Source: Meconema thalassinum (Eukaryota; Arthropoda; Insecta; Orthoptera; Tettigoniidae). Taken from it: a stretch of 64,000 nt of DNA. Position numbers and translations under genes: made by a program. This document shows positions 45,819-55,993 of the stretch, piece after piece; the first letter of the stretch is position 1; every line of letters begins with the position of its first letter. The stretch is taken from the NCBI GenBank assembly GCA_946902985.2, contig OX336388.2, positions 1,508,916,545-1,508,980,544 on the forward strand. Reading direction: 5' to 3'. Under the pieces are notes generated by a model. It was not told the DNA's origin. It searched no databases and saw only the letters and a program-made list of their open reading frames with translations.

Positions 45819-45904
45819 TATCAGGTAAGGGATTCAAACCCTTGCTTTCTTGTACAGAAAATTTGAACTTAAGTCAAACACCATAACCACTCGGTCAACC
45901 TGAC
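45819..45904 (-). tRNA. tRNA-Leu(TAA)-like sequence
   Basis: The minus strand folds as a class II tRNA. The acceptor is GTCAGGT/ACCTGAT (one G-U pair) with discriminator A. The D arm is ACC-GAGTGGTTAT-GGT, the anticodon arm TTTGA-CTTAAGT-TCAAA (anticodon TAA), the long variable arm has TTTCT/AGAAA, and the T arm is AAGGG-TTTGAAT-CCCTT. The T loop has TTTGAAT instead of TTCGAAT, changing the conserved C56. No oligo-T terminator follows at once. It may be a recent tRNA pseudogene, a SINE head, or an element-borne tRNA gene. Confidence 0.6.
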
Positions 45905-46189
45905 AGTTACTAATTTAATTATTTTTGTGGACTTGAGTGTTTATAAAACTTTTTCCAGTATACATTGACTAAACCACTTGTTTGTTTTGAAATATAGATT
46001 TTTTTTTTGACCATAACATTGCAGTTATGAGTCTTGTGAACTGGGTGTTTAATATAGGGTTAAAGGCATTTTAAAATAATTTTAGAAAAGCTCTTAGGTA
46101 TCGTGTCATGGGTTTTAGTAATGCATTACTGTTCGTTGACTAACATTTACCGTTACACAACATTATTTTGGTGAGCTCTACATGTTGTT

Positions 46190-46290
46190 GTTTGAGTCGT
46201 CAGTCTTTTGACTGGTTTGATGCAGATCTCCTTGCCTCCCTCCCCCGAGCGAAACGTCTCATCTCTATATAGCTACCACACCCTACATTC
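46190..46290 (+). mobile_element. SINE-like repeat fragment
   Basis: GTCGTCAGTCTTTTGACTGG, TTTGATGCAGATCTCC and GTCTCATCTCTATATAGCTA match the reverse complement of 11690-11790. The following 46300-46470 contains weak tRNA-like B boxes (GGGTTCAATTCC at about 46343; GGGTTTGATTC at about 46436). Confidence 0.55.
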
Positions 46291-46479
46291 AAGGCTATCT
46301 GTTTAACATATTATAACCTTGGATCTCCCCTACAAGCTCTTGGGTTCAATTCCTAGATTTAACACAAACTTTTAAAAGCGGTATGACAACTAAAACTAGT
46401 CTACTCAGTCTCGGGTGGTCCAAATAAGTAGAGAGGGTTTGATTCACACCTCAACCATAGAGCACCATGTTTTTTTTTT

Positions 46480-46830
46480 TTTTTTTTAATAATGATAGCC
46501 ATTTGTTCAATTTCACATTTCACACTTTGCAATTTGTCAATTTTCCATTTGCATTTTTTTAAAATGACAGTTTGATGTTTTTCAATTTCATGATTTGGAA
46601 ACATGGATTTTTCCATTTTCATATTTACACATTTGTCAATTTCCCATTTGCATATATTTTCTTAAATGTCCGTTTAAGGTTTTTAAATTTTGTCTATATG
46701 GAAACATGGATTTTCCATTTTGCTGTTTACAAATTTTTTATATATTTATTTTGTGTATGTTGAAAAACGATATTTCCAAAACAAGATTTTTTATTTTTCA
46801 TTTTATGATTTTGTAAATGATCTTAATGTG
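46480..46830. repeat. Degenerate AT-rich tandem repeat, about 115 bp period
   Basis: GAAACATGGATTTTTCCATT at 46598 recurs as GAAACATGGATTTTCCATTT at 46701, and CAATTTTCCATTTGCAT at 46538 recurs near 46637. Two to three units with decay. 46831-47415 shows no gene; tandem TAT lies at about 47093. Confidence 0.6.
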
Positions 46831-47414
46831 AGTGCTTGACCATGGCAATAATACAGTCTATCTATGTGTTATCGGAACCATAGAGTCTTATTACTACTGC
46901 AAGTAAGAATGTTTTACAAAATAACGGCTATCTACCACTGCATTTGAAAAACAAAACTATTGAAAAAAATACTATTTACCATTCATTCATATATAAGTGT
47001 TAATTCTCCCTCTCCCCACCCTACCTCATCGTATTTTCTCTGGTCAAACAATCAATGCTACCCATACATACACAAGCTTTCTATGTCTCTCTCTATATAT
47101 ATATGTTTTCTCTGCTCCACAAGATAAAAATTATGGTTGCTGGATTGTATCCTGCACTGTTTATGCGACATACCATTGCCAGTTCATAAAACCGTTAGGT
47201 AGTTCTCTACACATAGCGATTTTACCACTGCTCTACCTACGCCTTTTGTTTGATTGGCTTTCTTACAGGCTAGTATGCGATAGGCAGCATTAACTGTATA
47301 TCAAACCCAGTCCACCTTTGTATTTGCAATCTAAGTAATAATTTGAAAAGAGACAAGTGTAATCAGTTTTAAACATTATCTCTGCTTTTTTGTTTGTTTG
47401 TTTATGACATGTAT

Positions 47415-47488
47415 ATTAACCTAAAATCAAACCCTAGTCTACCTTAGTGAAAGGCTAACAGTTTAACCACTGCGTTACCATACCCTTC
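47415..47488 (-). other. Degenerate tRNA-like sequence
   Basis: The minus strand has TGGTAACGCAGTGGTTAAAC (D-arm like) and CTAGGGTTTGATTTTAG (T-arm like with wobble pairs). The anticodon arm is not convincing. A (GT)n tract follows at 47699-47731. 47489-48677 shows no recognisable gene. Confidence 0.35.
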
Positions 47489-47698
47489 TTTCTTAGTTTG
47501 ATTCATTCTAGGCCTTAGAGCTAGAAATCGAGTTACGATCTCCAGTGCAAGAGGCACATGTGCTCACCACCATAGCATGTAATGGTTAGCTGGTAACATT
47601 AGACAAACGAAAATGATTGTATTTCTGTTAGCCAAGCATTTCTGTCATTTGCCTACTGTGTGAGCACTGCCAGCAAGACAGTTTAGTTTAGAACAAGC

Positions 47699-47731
<33 letters not shown>

Positions 47732-48677
47732 TATAGATTATTAGCCTCAAGTATTTAAAGCTTGTTGTGTGTAGCGACCATCTTGCTCAGTAACCACTGA
47801 GTAAGTTTTAACAGTTAACTCATAAAAACAGCATAGGATAGTTGTGTGTGTGTGGTTCATGTACTTGGGAATATGCATTAGCACCATGCGCTAGCTTTAC
47901 CTTGCCCTCTAGAGGTAGAGCGTTATCCCTTCCTTTGGACATTGCCAATGACTGCATTCCCCCAGAAGTTGTACACTTAAGCTCTTGGCTTGTTCTTGAT
48001 TAGGTTTGGTTTGCTTTAGGCTTGGTTTGGTTCAGTTGGGTTTGATTCGACTTGGTTCAGTTTAGTTTAATGTAGTCACCATTTTTTTATTTTTAGCTAC
48101 ACTCTTTAACCAATTAATTAATGATAGTCTACTCTTAATTCTTGAATCGATAAATTGAATTTTGTGTGCACCGTTTGTCAATCCATGCCTACAACCTATA
48201 CTCCCTATGTACTACAGTCAGATCTGAAAACAAGTTCCAATGGTCAAAGACGTGTCAGTCACCATACATATATCCTACAATAATTCTTTCTTTACCTAGC
48301 TAGATTTCGTCACTCACAGTAAACATCTTACATTATGGGTTTGCAATATATTAAGAAAAGCAAAAGTCCATGATCTTGTTGTTTTGGGTCTTTTTTGGGG
48401 AAATTCATAAGCCATAAAAAGAATGACATCATGTCAAGTTCTGAGTGGATCTTCTATGTCAAAATCCCATTATCGGTTTATAAAATCTCAAGGCCATGCC
48501 CTAGCAGTTTTGGATTATTTCAATCAATGAGTCCACCATAGGAAACATCGAAAAAATAAATACCCTTAAAACAAGTCGTCACATGACCCTCTCCGAACAA
48601 TGCTTCGCAAAATATAAATTCATCCATTGAACATTGAACATGATCGGTGACATCATCCTAGCTTCCCCCTCCCACCA

Positions 48678-49163
48678 TTGTTGCCATATCGTTTGACCTT
48701 CAAGTGTCCTCAGCATCTCTGTGCTTTTTTTCATTGCCCTGTTGTCAAGTCAAGTCAATGCATTCCAATAAGCTCAAATAACATTCACATCCTGTCAGTC
48801 TGCCCCAGCAAGTTTGTTTTCTATACTCACTTCAAGCAACATATAACCAAGTTCTGTTTGTTCTATCTAAAGCCAACTTCGTCGGATCAAGGAATTATCA
48901 TTTGTCATGTCACTCATAATCGTCTACACGTTAAATACCCCCCTTCAGGGGGTTTAGGAATTAGGAATTCCATCATAGGAAAAATCAGAAAACGAACCCT
49001 CGACCCGCCGTCTCATAGAAACAGCGAATACTGTATTGGTATATCACCACCGTGGCCAGTAATAGCTTCGTTGAAACACGTGTCCAGTGGTATCGTCTCT
49101 TTCTATCTACAACCACTCGTCATGAACATTTTAGACAAATTTAAGAAAAGTTCTAAAAACTGA
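48678..49163 (+). CDS. Unrecognised ORF, 161 codons
   Basis: An open frame of 161 codons from ATG with no motif I recognise. It is Cys/His/Ser-rich without regular spacing, and ends KFKKSSKN. It lies in the 3' part of the long-TIR element, 230 bp before the nested ATIR element. Length exceeds most chance ORFs in this AT-rich DNA, but nothing else supports coding. Confidence 0.15.
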   Translation: MLPYRLTFKCPQHLCAFFHCPVVKSSQCIPISSNNIHILSVCPSKFVFYTHFKQHITKFCLFYLKPTSSDQGIIICHVTHNRLHVKYPPSGGLGIRNSIIGKIRKRTLDPPSHRNSEYCIGISPPWPVIASLKHVSSGIVSFYLQPLVMNILDKFKKSSKN

Positions 49164-49386
49164 AATGTTTTCAACAAAAGTGTCGTTAGGCCCTTTCACA
49201 TTTTTTAAAACATAAATACTATATTCGAAAGGGGGAGAGGGGAGGGGCGTCACCCCGAGTCCTACGACCCCTCGTATACGTCTCTGGCGTTATTGGTTTG
49301 TGAGATATAACAGAAAGTCTAAAATCACAGTTTTACAACAAAAAATTCTGTTTCCCTCATTCTCAAAAACTTTAACCTATTACAAA

Positions 49387-50816
49387 AACAAGTAGTTCCG
49401 TGAAGAACTATACAGCCTATTTTCATATATCCTACTTATGTTAACTGCCACAATCAACATACAAAATGTCAGTTTAATTGCTGTAACAGATTCGTAGATA
49501 TTGAGAACCGTCTAAATATTTCAGATGTTCGCCAGGTTGGATTTTTATTTTTGTACTATTACATTAAGACTATTGTGTACGTGTGGTATTCAAACTTCAA
49601 TCGCATGATTAGACAACAAGAAGTAAAAACGAGATTTTAAAATTACGCACAGCAGCCATCTTGTGATAATGCAAACCATTGAAATAAATTAGATGCCAGT
49701 GGATCAACATTTGTATAAGCATTTAACGTGCAACGTTTCACGGCACTCGGATAGTTAATTCGCGAGAAACGTCCATTTAAATATTTATACTTCGCGTCGC
49801 CGCCATGTTGGATTTGTGCTCACCAGGTTCCTGAAAGTCCTATAGGTGAACATATGTTCATAGTCTCTATGAACATTAAAAAAATCAGTTTGGTTGCTGT
49901 AAAAGATTCATAGATATTGAGAACCGTCTAAGTATTTCGGGAGCTCACCATTTAGGAGTGTTATGTGTATAGGCCATAGAGTTATGTACCATTCAAGGAC
50001 AATTATTGCCTAGGTTCATTATTCAAACTTTCACTTCGATCGCATGATTACGACACAAGAAATCAAAACTTAATTTTAAAATTTCGCACAGCCGCCATCT
50101 TGAGGTTCTGTAAGCAATTGAATTAAATTAGATGGCAGTGCATTAAAATCTGCAAAATCGATTACTGTACCACATTTCACTGCGCTCAGAGAGTTAAATC
50201 ACGAGAAAAGTCTATTAAAATATTTTAAATTCGCTTGGTCGCCATGTTCCTTTCGTACTTTGCAGGTTTATGAAATATACATAGGTATACTTGTATCAGT
50301 ACCCTTTATCACCGTACAAAATTGCAGGGTGATATCTGTAATAGTTTCGGAGATATAGAATGTCAGTGAAATATTTCGCACAGCCGCCATTTTGAGGTTA
50401 TGTAAACAATTGAACTAAATTAGACTCCAGTGCATTACAATGTGTATAAACATTTGCTGTACCAAGTTTCATTACATTTAGATGGTTAAATCGCGAGAAA
50501 AGTCTATTTAAATGTCTCAACTTCGCTTGGCCGCCATGTTGGTTTTGTAGTCACCAGGGTTTTGAAAGTCTCATAGGTAAACTTCTAGTAGTGCCCTTTA
50601 TCACCGTACACAATTTGAGGGCGATATCGGTAATAGTTTCGATGATATTGAATGCTAGTGAAATATTTCGCACAGCCGCCATGTTGGATTGGAGAGACGT
50701 AACAAAATTTGAAGGGCACGGTCGAGGTCGCCGGGAATAGTGCTATGAACTTCCCGAGTTTCATTGAAATCGCTCCAGCCGTTTCGATTTTATTAGGGGG
50801 GGACACACACACGAAT

Positions 50817-50850
<34 letters not shown>

Positions 50851-50907
50851 CACAAGGACAAAAGGTGATCTCATAAGCCTATTTTTTCAAAATTGAAAAT
50901 AGGCTAA
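49387..50907 (-). mobile_element. ATIR (HINE-like) element H10, complete, 1521 bp
   Basis: On the minus strand the 5' end is TTAGCCTATTTTCAATTTTG at 50907, folding with GAAAAAATAGGCTTATGAG; a (TG)n tract (50813-50855) and CCCCCCTAATAAAATCG follow. The 3' end has GAAAATAGGCTGTATAGTTC, the hairpin AGTTCTTCACGGAACT and CTTGTT (49392-49387). On the plus strand the A of each CCAT motif lies at 49658, 49805, 49950, 50097, 50244, 50389, 50536 and 50681, with steps of 145-147 bp. It is nested between subterminal repeats of the long-TIR element. Confidence 0.82.
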
Positions 50908-51139
50908 TAAAGAGGGTTTCGAGACAAGCCATTTGACACGTCATAGGACCAAATCCGACCAGGCATTCGTGAAATATCGGAAAAAGTCTAAAATCACGGT
51001 TTTACCCCCAAAAAGCCTGTTTCCCTCATTCTCAAAACTTAAACCTATTAATAACATGTATAGGGCTTCGAGACAAGCGATTTGACATGTCACACGTCCA
51101 AATCCGACCTTGCGTTCGAGAGATATCGGCAAACTTCGT
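50908..51139. repeat. Subterminal repeats of the long-TIR element
   Basis: AAATCCGACC, GAAATATCGG, AAAGTCTAAAATCACGGTTT, CTGTTTCCCTCATTCTCAAA and AACCTATTA recur: partly at 49300-49386, at 50950-51060, and again partly at 51061-51135. The H10 insertion split this array. Confidence 0.8.
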
Positions 51140-51906
51140 GGGAAAGTAGGCGACTATCTGGTTTTCTCCTCACCACCAAAACCCCTTCTTATCAATCATT
51201 TTTTTTTCAAAGAGCTCGCCCTCTTACAAAAATCCCAAGTGCGCATGCGTAAAAAACAAAAACAAAAATATTAATCCATATCGGCAGCCAGCCAAACGCA
51301 TGCGCGATATGAGCAACCACGTTTAAGTTCATTTCAGCAGCGCACCTTATACATGTCGCATTTGAAAAGAGACTTTCACTAAAAAATTACTATTTCACCC
51401 TATAGTAGGGGTAGGTTTTATTTAGGGGTTGAAATGAGTGGTCCATTTGAAAGAGGGCGTTAGCCCGAGTCCAACGACACCTCATTTGTCAAAATCGGAC
51501 CATGGGTTTGCGAGATATCGACTTTGCCCCTGAATGTATTGCGGGTTAGTATGTGACGTCAGAGGGAGAGGTGGTGGGGTGGGGCAGAACTCCTAGTAGC
51601 CCCCTACTACTAAGTTACACTCGGTCACATTCGACTACCTTCGACAGTCGCCCGAACCGGTCCCCTCCCCCACTTCCATCCACAAGCTATATAGGCAATG
51701 CACACCAGCCAGCTCAGTCAGTTGGCTGGCCAACACAGGTCGGCTAACAACTGGGTCTGCTTCCAAGCCAGACCTTCCACACTTTCCCCTCCCCCCCCCC
51801 CTCCCCTCCCCCAAGCCCCCCAGGGAACGCCTGGGGGGGGGCACGTGACCACGAGAAACCATGGATGACCTTGAAATCTATCCAGGACCGGCTTAGCCCT
51901 ACTACT
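51140..51906. repeat. Right terminal inverted repeat, 767 bp
   Basis: Reverse complement of the left arm. It carries an extra palindromic segment near 51708-51738 (GCCAGCTCAGTCAGTTGGCT). Its C-rich tract (51785-51840) mirrors the left G-rich tract. A short plus-strand ORF here and its counterpart in the left arm are identical because the arms are. Confidence 0.92.
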
Positions 51907-51914
51907 CTCACCAT

Positions 51915-52600
51915 CTACAGAGGGGTAGTCACCGTTACCAATTTGTAACAAAAATCAGAAAATTCAATTTCTTCTGGTTTCAACCGCATGTTTTTATGTA
52001 AGCAGCGTATTTTGAAGAAGGGCCAGAGAGGAGAGTATTTAATACAGTTTTGAATAATTGTTTGGCGAGAAGCGTGCGGAACAACAGGCAAAACCTGCCT
52101 AAAGTCTCCTTCAAGAACAGTAATTTTCCCACCAAATGGATTGTCATTGCCCATAATATCTTTTAGAAGACGATTCACACACATTAATGAATGCATATTT
52201 GCCATTGGGGCTTCATCCCATATTAAGAGCCGTGCTAATCGAATATCGTCAGCTGCTTTGGAATTTAATTTTAATCCAGACACTGAACTCTCATTTAAAT
52301 TTAGAGGAATTTTGAATGTACTGTGCACTGTTCGACCGTTGGGTAGCAAAACAGCGGCTATTCCGGTCCATGCTACTGATATAACATGAAGCCCTAAACT
52401 GCAGAACTTCTGTATTAAGCATCGGTAAATAAATGTACCAGCATACTCACTGTTCAGAGACATAAGATTTTCATACTCAAGTTGGTTGTTGAGGGGAAGG
52501 CGATAAGACTCATCGCCAATAATAAAATCCTTATAAATATTCCAGTCAGCAACAATTTTGTAACAGTTTGCAAACGCAACTCACTATGACGTTCATCAAT
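51915..52600 (-). pseudogene. Pif1-like helicase core fused in frame to a duplicated OTU segment
   Basis: The helicase part has TFIYRCLIQKFCSLGLHVIS, VAWTGIAAVLLPNGRTVHST, RLLIWDEAPMANMHSL (Walker B), GGKITVLEGDFRQVLPVVP and RCLHKNMRL. Helitron helicases normally begin this region with a GxxGxGKT Walker A just before TFxYR. Here that position is occupied by LPLNNQLEYENLMSLNSEYAG, the end of the OTU domain, in the same reading frame. The OTU block at 52437-52590 is a near copy of 54654-54830. Loss of Walker A should abolish ATP binding. The reading stops at 51915, beside the insertion. Confidence 0.85.
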
Positions 52601-52691
52601 AGATATCGATTGTATGGAACAATGAAGCGATTGTCGATTTCAATATTGGTGCCTTGTACTCGTTTAGTATTATGATCTTCCATTCTGTCGC

Positions 52692-54179
52692 CTACGGTAA
52701 AGTGGATAGCCGTTCACATCTCTTTAGTTTCTGGCACAAAGTCTTTTGGAAAACCCTTCCATCCTTCATGCAAATTGAATTGGGATTCAGAAGGCCGCAA
52801 GGTCCATGTACCATGTGTGTCTTTACTAAGTTGTACAATGTTGTATTGGAAGGATCTGGTATTTCTGCAGAAACTGTCATATCAATATCATAGATTTCTC
52901 GTAATTTACAATTGTCTCGAAGACAAACCAGTAAGTGTATATGAGGCAAACCTCGCTTATGGAACTCAACCGTGTATAAGAAAGTTTGTACCTCGCCACA
53001 AATTTGCTTTTGATTTATTAAACGCAAGAGTTCCTTCACTTTCGCATGAAAAACGCGAACAGAGACATCAGGTCTATTGTTTGCATTTTCATAAGGTTGG
53101 AGGCTAGTAGTAATTTCAGGCCATGATGGGTTGCAAGTGAAAGTTATGAAGAGGTCTGGCTTGCCAAATGTTCTCACAATTGCCATTGCATCCTGATAAT
53201 GTTGCAACATATTTCGGGGACTACCAATAAAAGTAGAAGGCAAAATAACTATGCGACCAGCTCTTAAACTTTCATTTTCAGCTCTCAAGTGTAAAGCATC
53301 GGCAAGACCAACGTAGGTATCGACACGCAGTTTCGTTTGTTGATATGGAATATATTTTAGTCTATCACCTTCTATTCGACAATAGTCAACTATTAATTGT
53401 TGGGTAAGTTTACCTGCATTAAGTAAAGGATTGAAACCTCCTGCGGGAGGACAACCTCGAATTAACAGTCTATACAAAATATATTCACACATTGTCATAT
53501 TTTGCCTAACGTTCGTCTTACGGTTCCCTCCTGTTGGCAGTGAAATATGCCACCCTGTTTCTCCGCAAGGCCAGATTAAAACGTAAGTTAATGGATCACA
53601 ATGCATACTGTCAACATCAATTTCCTTTAAAACTCCCTGATTAGAAAATACGGCTATGTGGCGGTGTGAAGCCGGAGCACCGTCTGTTGTTTCAAAAATA
53701 GCTGCAATCTCTGAGGAGGCTGGGTTACTGTAACGTCTAGGATCTTTTTGAGGTTCATGGTAAAAGCGCATGACCAAATCTAACGGTTGACGTTCTTCTC
53801 TTAAAGCCAGTTCAATTTCTTCGCATATTTTTGAATGCATTGTCTTATACAGTTGAATGTAAGGGTTATGCTCTTGCAAAATATTATTTAGAATATGAAG
53901 TGTACCCTCCCTGATGCAAGAATTCGCTCGATTTGCTAGTCTGATTTGATTAGCTTCTGAGCAGTCTAATATATACAATTGGCCGTAACAACTGTCGCTT
54001 ATATTTTTGGAATATATGGAAGAAATGCGATGATGTACAATTCCTGAAATTTTAAAACAATATGGACCGTGTTCAGGTGGTACGGTAACATTGGCACCAA
54101 AGGAAACGAAGGACATCGAATTGTTGTACTGACGAATATTCTCTCTGAAGTTCCTTGAGGTATCATCATTTCCAGTCAA
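52692..54179 (-). pseudogene. Helitron Rep (HUH) protein, 495-codon open segment
   Basis: An open frame from 54179 to 52692 covers the Helitron-like N-terminal domain (NIRQYNNSMSFVSFGAN, HGPYCFKISG, YQQTKLRVDTYVGLADALHL) and the first Rep motifs. FITFTCNPSWPE is at about 344-355, and the HUH metal-binding pair is GLPHIHLLV (His413, His415). It breaks after CMKDG near 52715; the next readings (KDFVPETKEM, then NGYPLYRRRQNGR) lie in other frames. The downstream Rep tyrosine motif (YxxxKY type) is not found and appears deleted. In intact Helitrons this domain nicks and joins DNA for rolling-circle transposition. Confidence 0.88.
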
Positions 54180-54559
54180 AAATGGTTTAAGCCTGTCAAG
54201 TATTTTATATTCCGGCAGATCAATTTTACCATTTCAACAGCAAAGACCAAAGTAACCAAGCGTAGTTTTTCGCAAGAGAAGAACAATGCAGAACAATGTT
54301 TACATTCGTTCGTCAAGGACCCAACGCTGTACGGCATAATATCTGGCATTGTTTCTGAAATGGCAGATTTATATTGTATATTAAAAGTGGTTTCGCCTTT
54401 TCTCCGTTTTCTCATTGTTTTGAGTCTATTTGTAGTTTCCACACGACCGGTTAATGTTCTTTTTCGTCGAATGCGTATATTTACAGTAGGATTTATCTCC
54501 AAATTAATGTCGTATTCGATCACACTATAGTGTCCTGCATCAACGGAGCCGCTAAACAA
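54176..54559 (-). pseudogene. N-terminal region of the Helitron 3 protein
   Basis: Reads IRRKRTLTGRVETTNRLKT, MRKRRKGETTFNIQYKSAIS and NECKHCSALFFSCEK, a basic segment followed by a C-x2-C type cluster. The same segment is in Helitrons 1 and 2. A frameshift near 54240 separates it from the Rep frame. Confidence 0.7.
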
Positions 54560-54689
54560 TAAATGACAAATAACACTTCCATTGCCATATCTACAACGTG
54601 GTTAGTCTAATTGTTATGCACTCTAAACAAATAATCATTAAACAATTGGCCTATACAATGGAGTTCAACATGACCAGCATATTCACCGT

Positions 54690-54914
54690 TCAGAGACATA
54701 AGATTTTCATACTCAAGTTGGTTGTTGAGGGGAAGGCGATAAGACTCACCGCCAATAATAAAATCCTTATAAATATTCCAGTCAGCAACAATTTTGTAAC
54801 AGTTTGCAAACGCAACTCACTATGACGTTCTTCGTTTCGATATAAACAGTGCGAAACTGCTCTAAATAAGCAATTTCCGTCACCTGTTATTGGCACAATT
54901 CTTCGGATATCCAT
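54690..54914 (-). pseudogene. OTU-type cysteine protease segment of Helitron 3
   Basis: Begins MDIRRIVPITGDGNCLFRAV with SHCLYRNEERHSELR. D-G-N-C is the catalytic cysteine motif of OTU proteases, which some animal Helitrons encode. After ELRLQTV a frameshift occurs; the original continuation (ADWNIYKDFIIGDESYRLPL) is visible in the other frame. The block is duplicated at 52437-52590 and also occurs, decayed, at 14700-14900 and 40640-40870. The upstream order (OTU before Rep) and its short length suggest a partial domain. Confidence 0.8.
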
Positions 54915-55040
54915 GACAGTAAATTATGAAGAGGAGCATAGAACCACTTCGCCAATCACCTTAATAATGGAGTCAGTTTTATAATTATACTTCCTGTGCG
55001 TGTCAAAAGTCGTATTTACACAGGGAAGCCCACTCTTAAA

Positions 55041-55865
55041 GCTGGCAATGAATTATCGAGAAAAACCACTGCGCAGTCACTTTCTAGTATGCCATAGTTA
55101 TGGTAGGCTATATAAAATGAAAGGTTTAACAATTCGTAGAAGCTGCGATATGTAATCTCGACAGACAACGACTGACCTGGACTGACCACCAAAGACTATA
55201 TATAACAGACCACCAAATACTATATAACAGGAAGATCGGAAACACAATACAAATGGCGGTTCCAACATTCGACTGTAGCGGCATCTGCTACTGAAATATA
55301 GAAGTTAATTTGGAAAACAATGGAATCAAAAATAGGCCTACATTTTGTAATACCGGTATCAGAATTTCAACGTAGGCCTACTGAATTATTGCCGTATAAC
55401 TGGTAAAGGTACAGTTCATTAGTGGAATTTCATGTAACAACATTTTGGACATGCCTTGTATGTTTATAAGGCAAAGAAAGAACTGAGGAAAACAAATTAG
55501 TTACGTAGCACATGGCGCGATTTGAAGACACTCGGAAGTAAGTCGCCCAGTCGGGTGAATTCACTGCATATATTCTTCGTAATGTGTTGGAATTCGTACG
55601 ATTCTTGATTCACAGTCGGTTTAACAATTATCCCATGTGCAACAATATGCCAAAACGTCTGTAGCAATAAAGATAAATAGCCTACTGTTATTGCAAATGT
55701 AATCTGTCGAATGTTGGAACTTATAAAGCGTTTCAATGAAATTACCATACCTTTTTAAATTGAGATGGGAAGGTAGAATTCCTTAGTTTACGGGAATGCC
55801 AAGAGTTAAATATGTTTTGACAATATAATAGCAATTGCAAGAAAGGAAAATACGGAAATAAAAAA
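55041..55865. other. Unassigned interval
   Basis: AT-rich sequence with an 18-bp local repeat (GACCACCAAAGACTATATA, then GACCACCAAATACTATATA near 55185-55225). No gene, SINE box or TIR recognised. Confidence 0.5.
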
Positions 55866-55936
55866 CATGCGGGAGGGGGGATTCGAACCCCTCACATTGG
55901 GTGATGCATAAATTAAGAAACTACGGCGTAACCACT
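55866..55936 (-). other. 3' half of a tRNA-like sequence flanking the Tx1-type LINE
   Basis: The minus strand reads AGTGGTTACGCCGTAG, then GTGAGGGGTTCGAATCCCCC (exact B box) and CTCCCGCATG. The other half (GTCGTGGCCGAGTG) lies at 60910-60897 beyond the LINE. Joined, they give the D-arm GGCCGAGTGGTTAC typical of Ser/Leu tRNAs. The acceptor ends do not pair well, so the target was probably a tRNA pseudogene or SINE head. Confidence 0.65.
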
Positions 55937-55993
55937 TTTTTTTTAGCTCTCTACAGAATTACAGAATTTTCAGATATGATAAATACCATACTA

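Larger units (their letters stand above)
42111..51906. mobile_element. 9.8-kb long-TIR element, Polinton/Maverick-like, non-autonomous
   Basis: The ends are long inverted repeats (42111-42846 and 51140-51906) starting AGTAGTAGGGCTAAGCCGG, with a 6-bp CTCACC duplication. Long TIRs, 6-bp duplications and AG...CT ends are the known hallmarks of Polinton/Maverick elements. None of the usual Polinton genes (protein-primed DNA polymerase B, retroviral-type integrase, protease, ATPase, capsid proteins) is visible among the ORFs. The interior has an intact FLYWCH ORF, a broken FLYWCH copy, an 11-bp minisatellite, tRNA-like sequences, subterminal repeats and a nested ATIR element. It could instead be a long-TIR element of another class. 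The near-identical arms imply a young insertion. Confidence 0.7.
51907..55040 (-). mobile_element. Helitron 3, Rep/OTU half
   Basis: Continues from 42110 once the 9.8-kb element is removed. In minus-strand order it holds the 5' UTR (55040-54915), an OTU segment, the Cys/His N-terminal region, the Rep domain, a duplicated OTU segment and the helicase core. CATAGAACCACTTCGCCAAT and CAGGGAAGCCCACTCTTAA near the right end match Helitrons 1 and 2. Confidence 0.82.

Noticed and set aside
53776..54179. Host helicase or nuclease gene in the 52-54 kb ORF
   Set aside because: The domain order, HUH motif and neighbouring OTU and Pif1 pieces are those of a Helitron, and the reading is broken.
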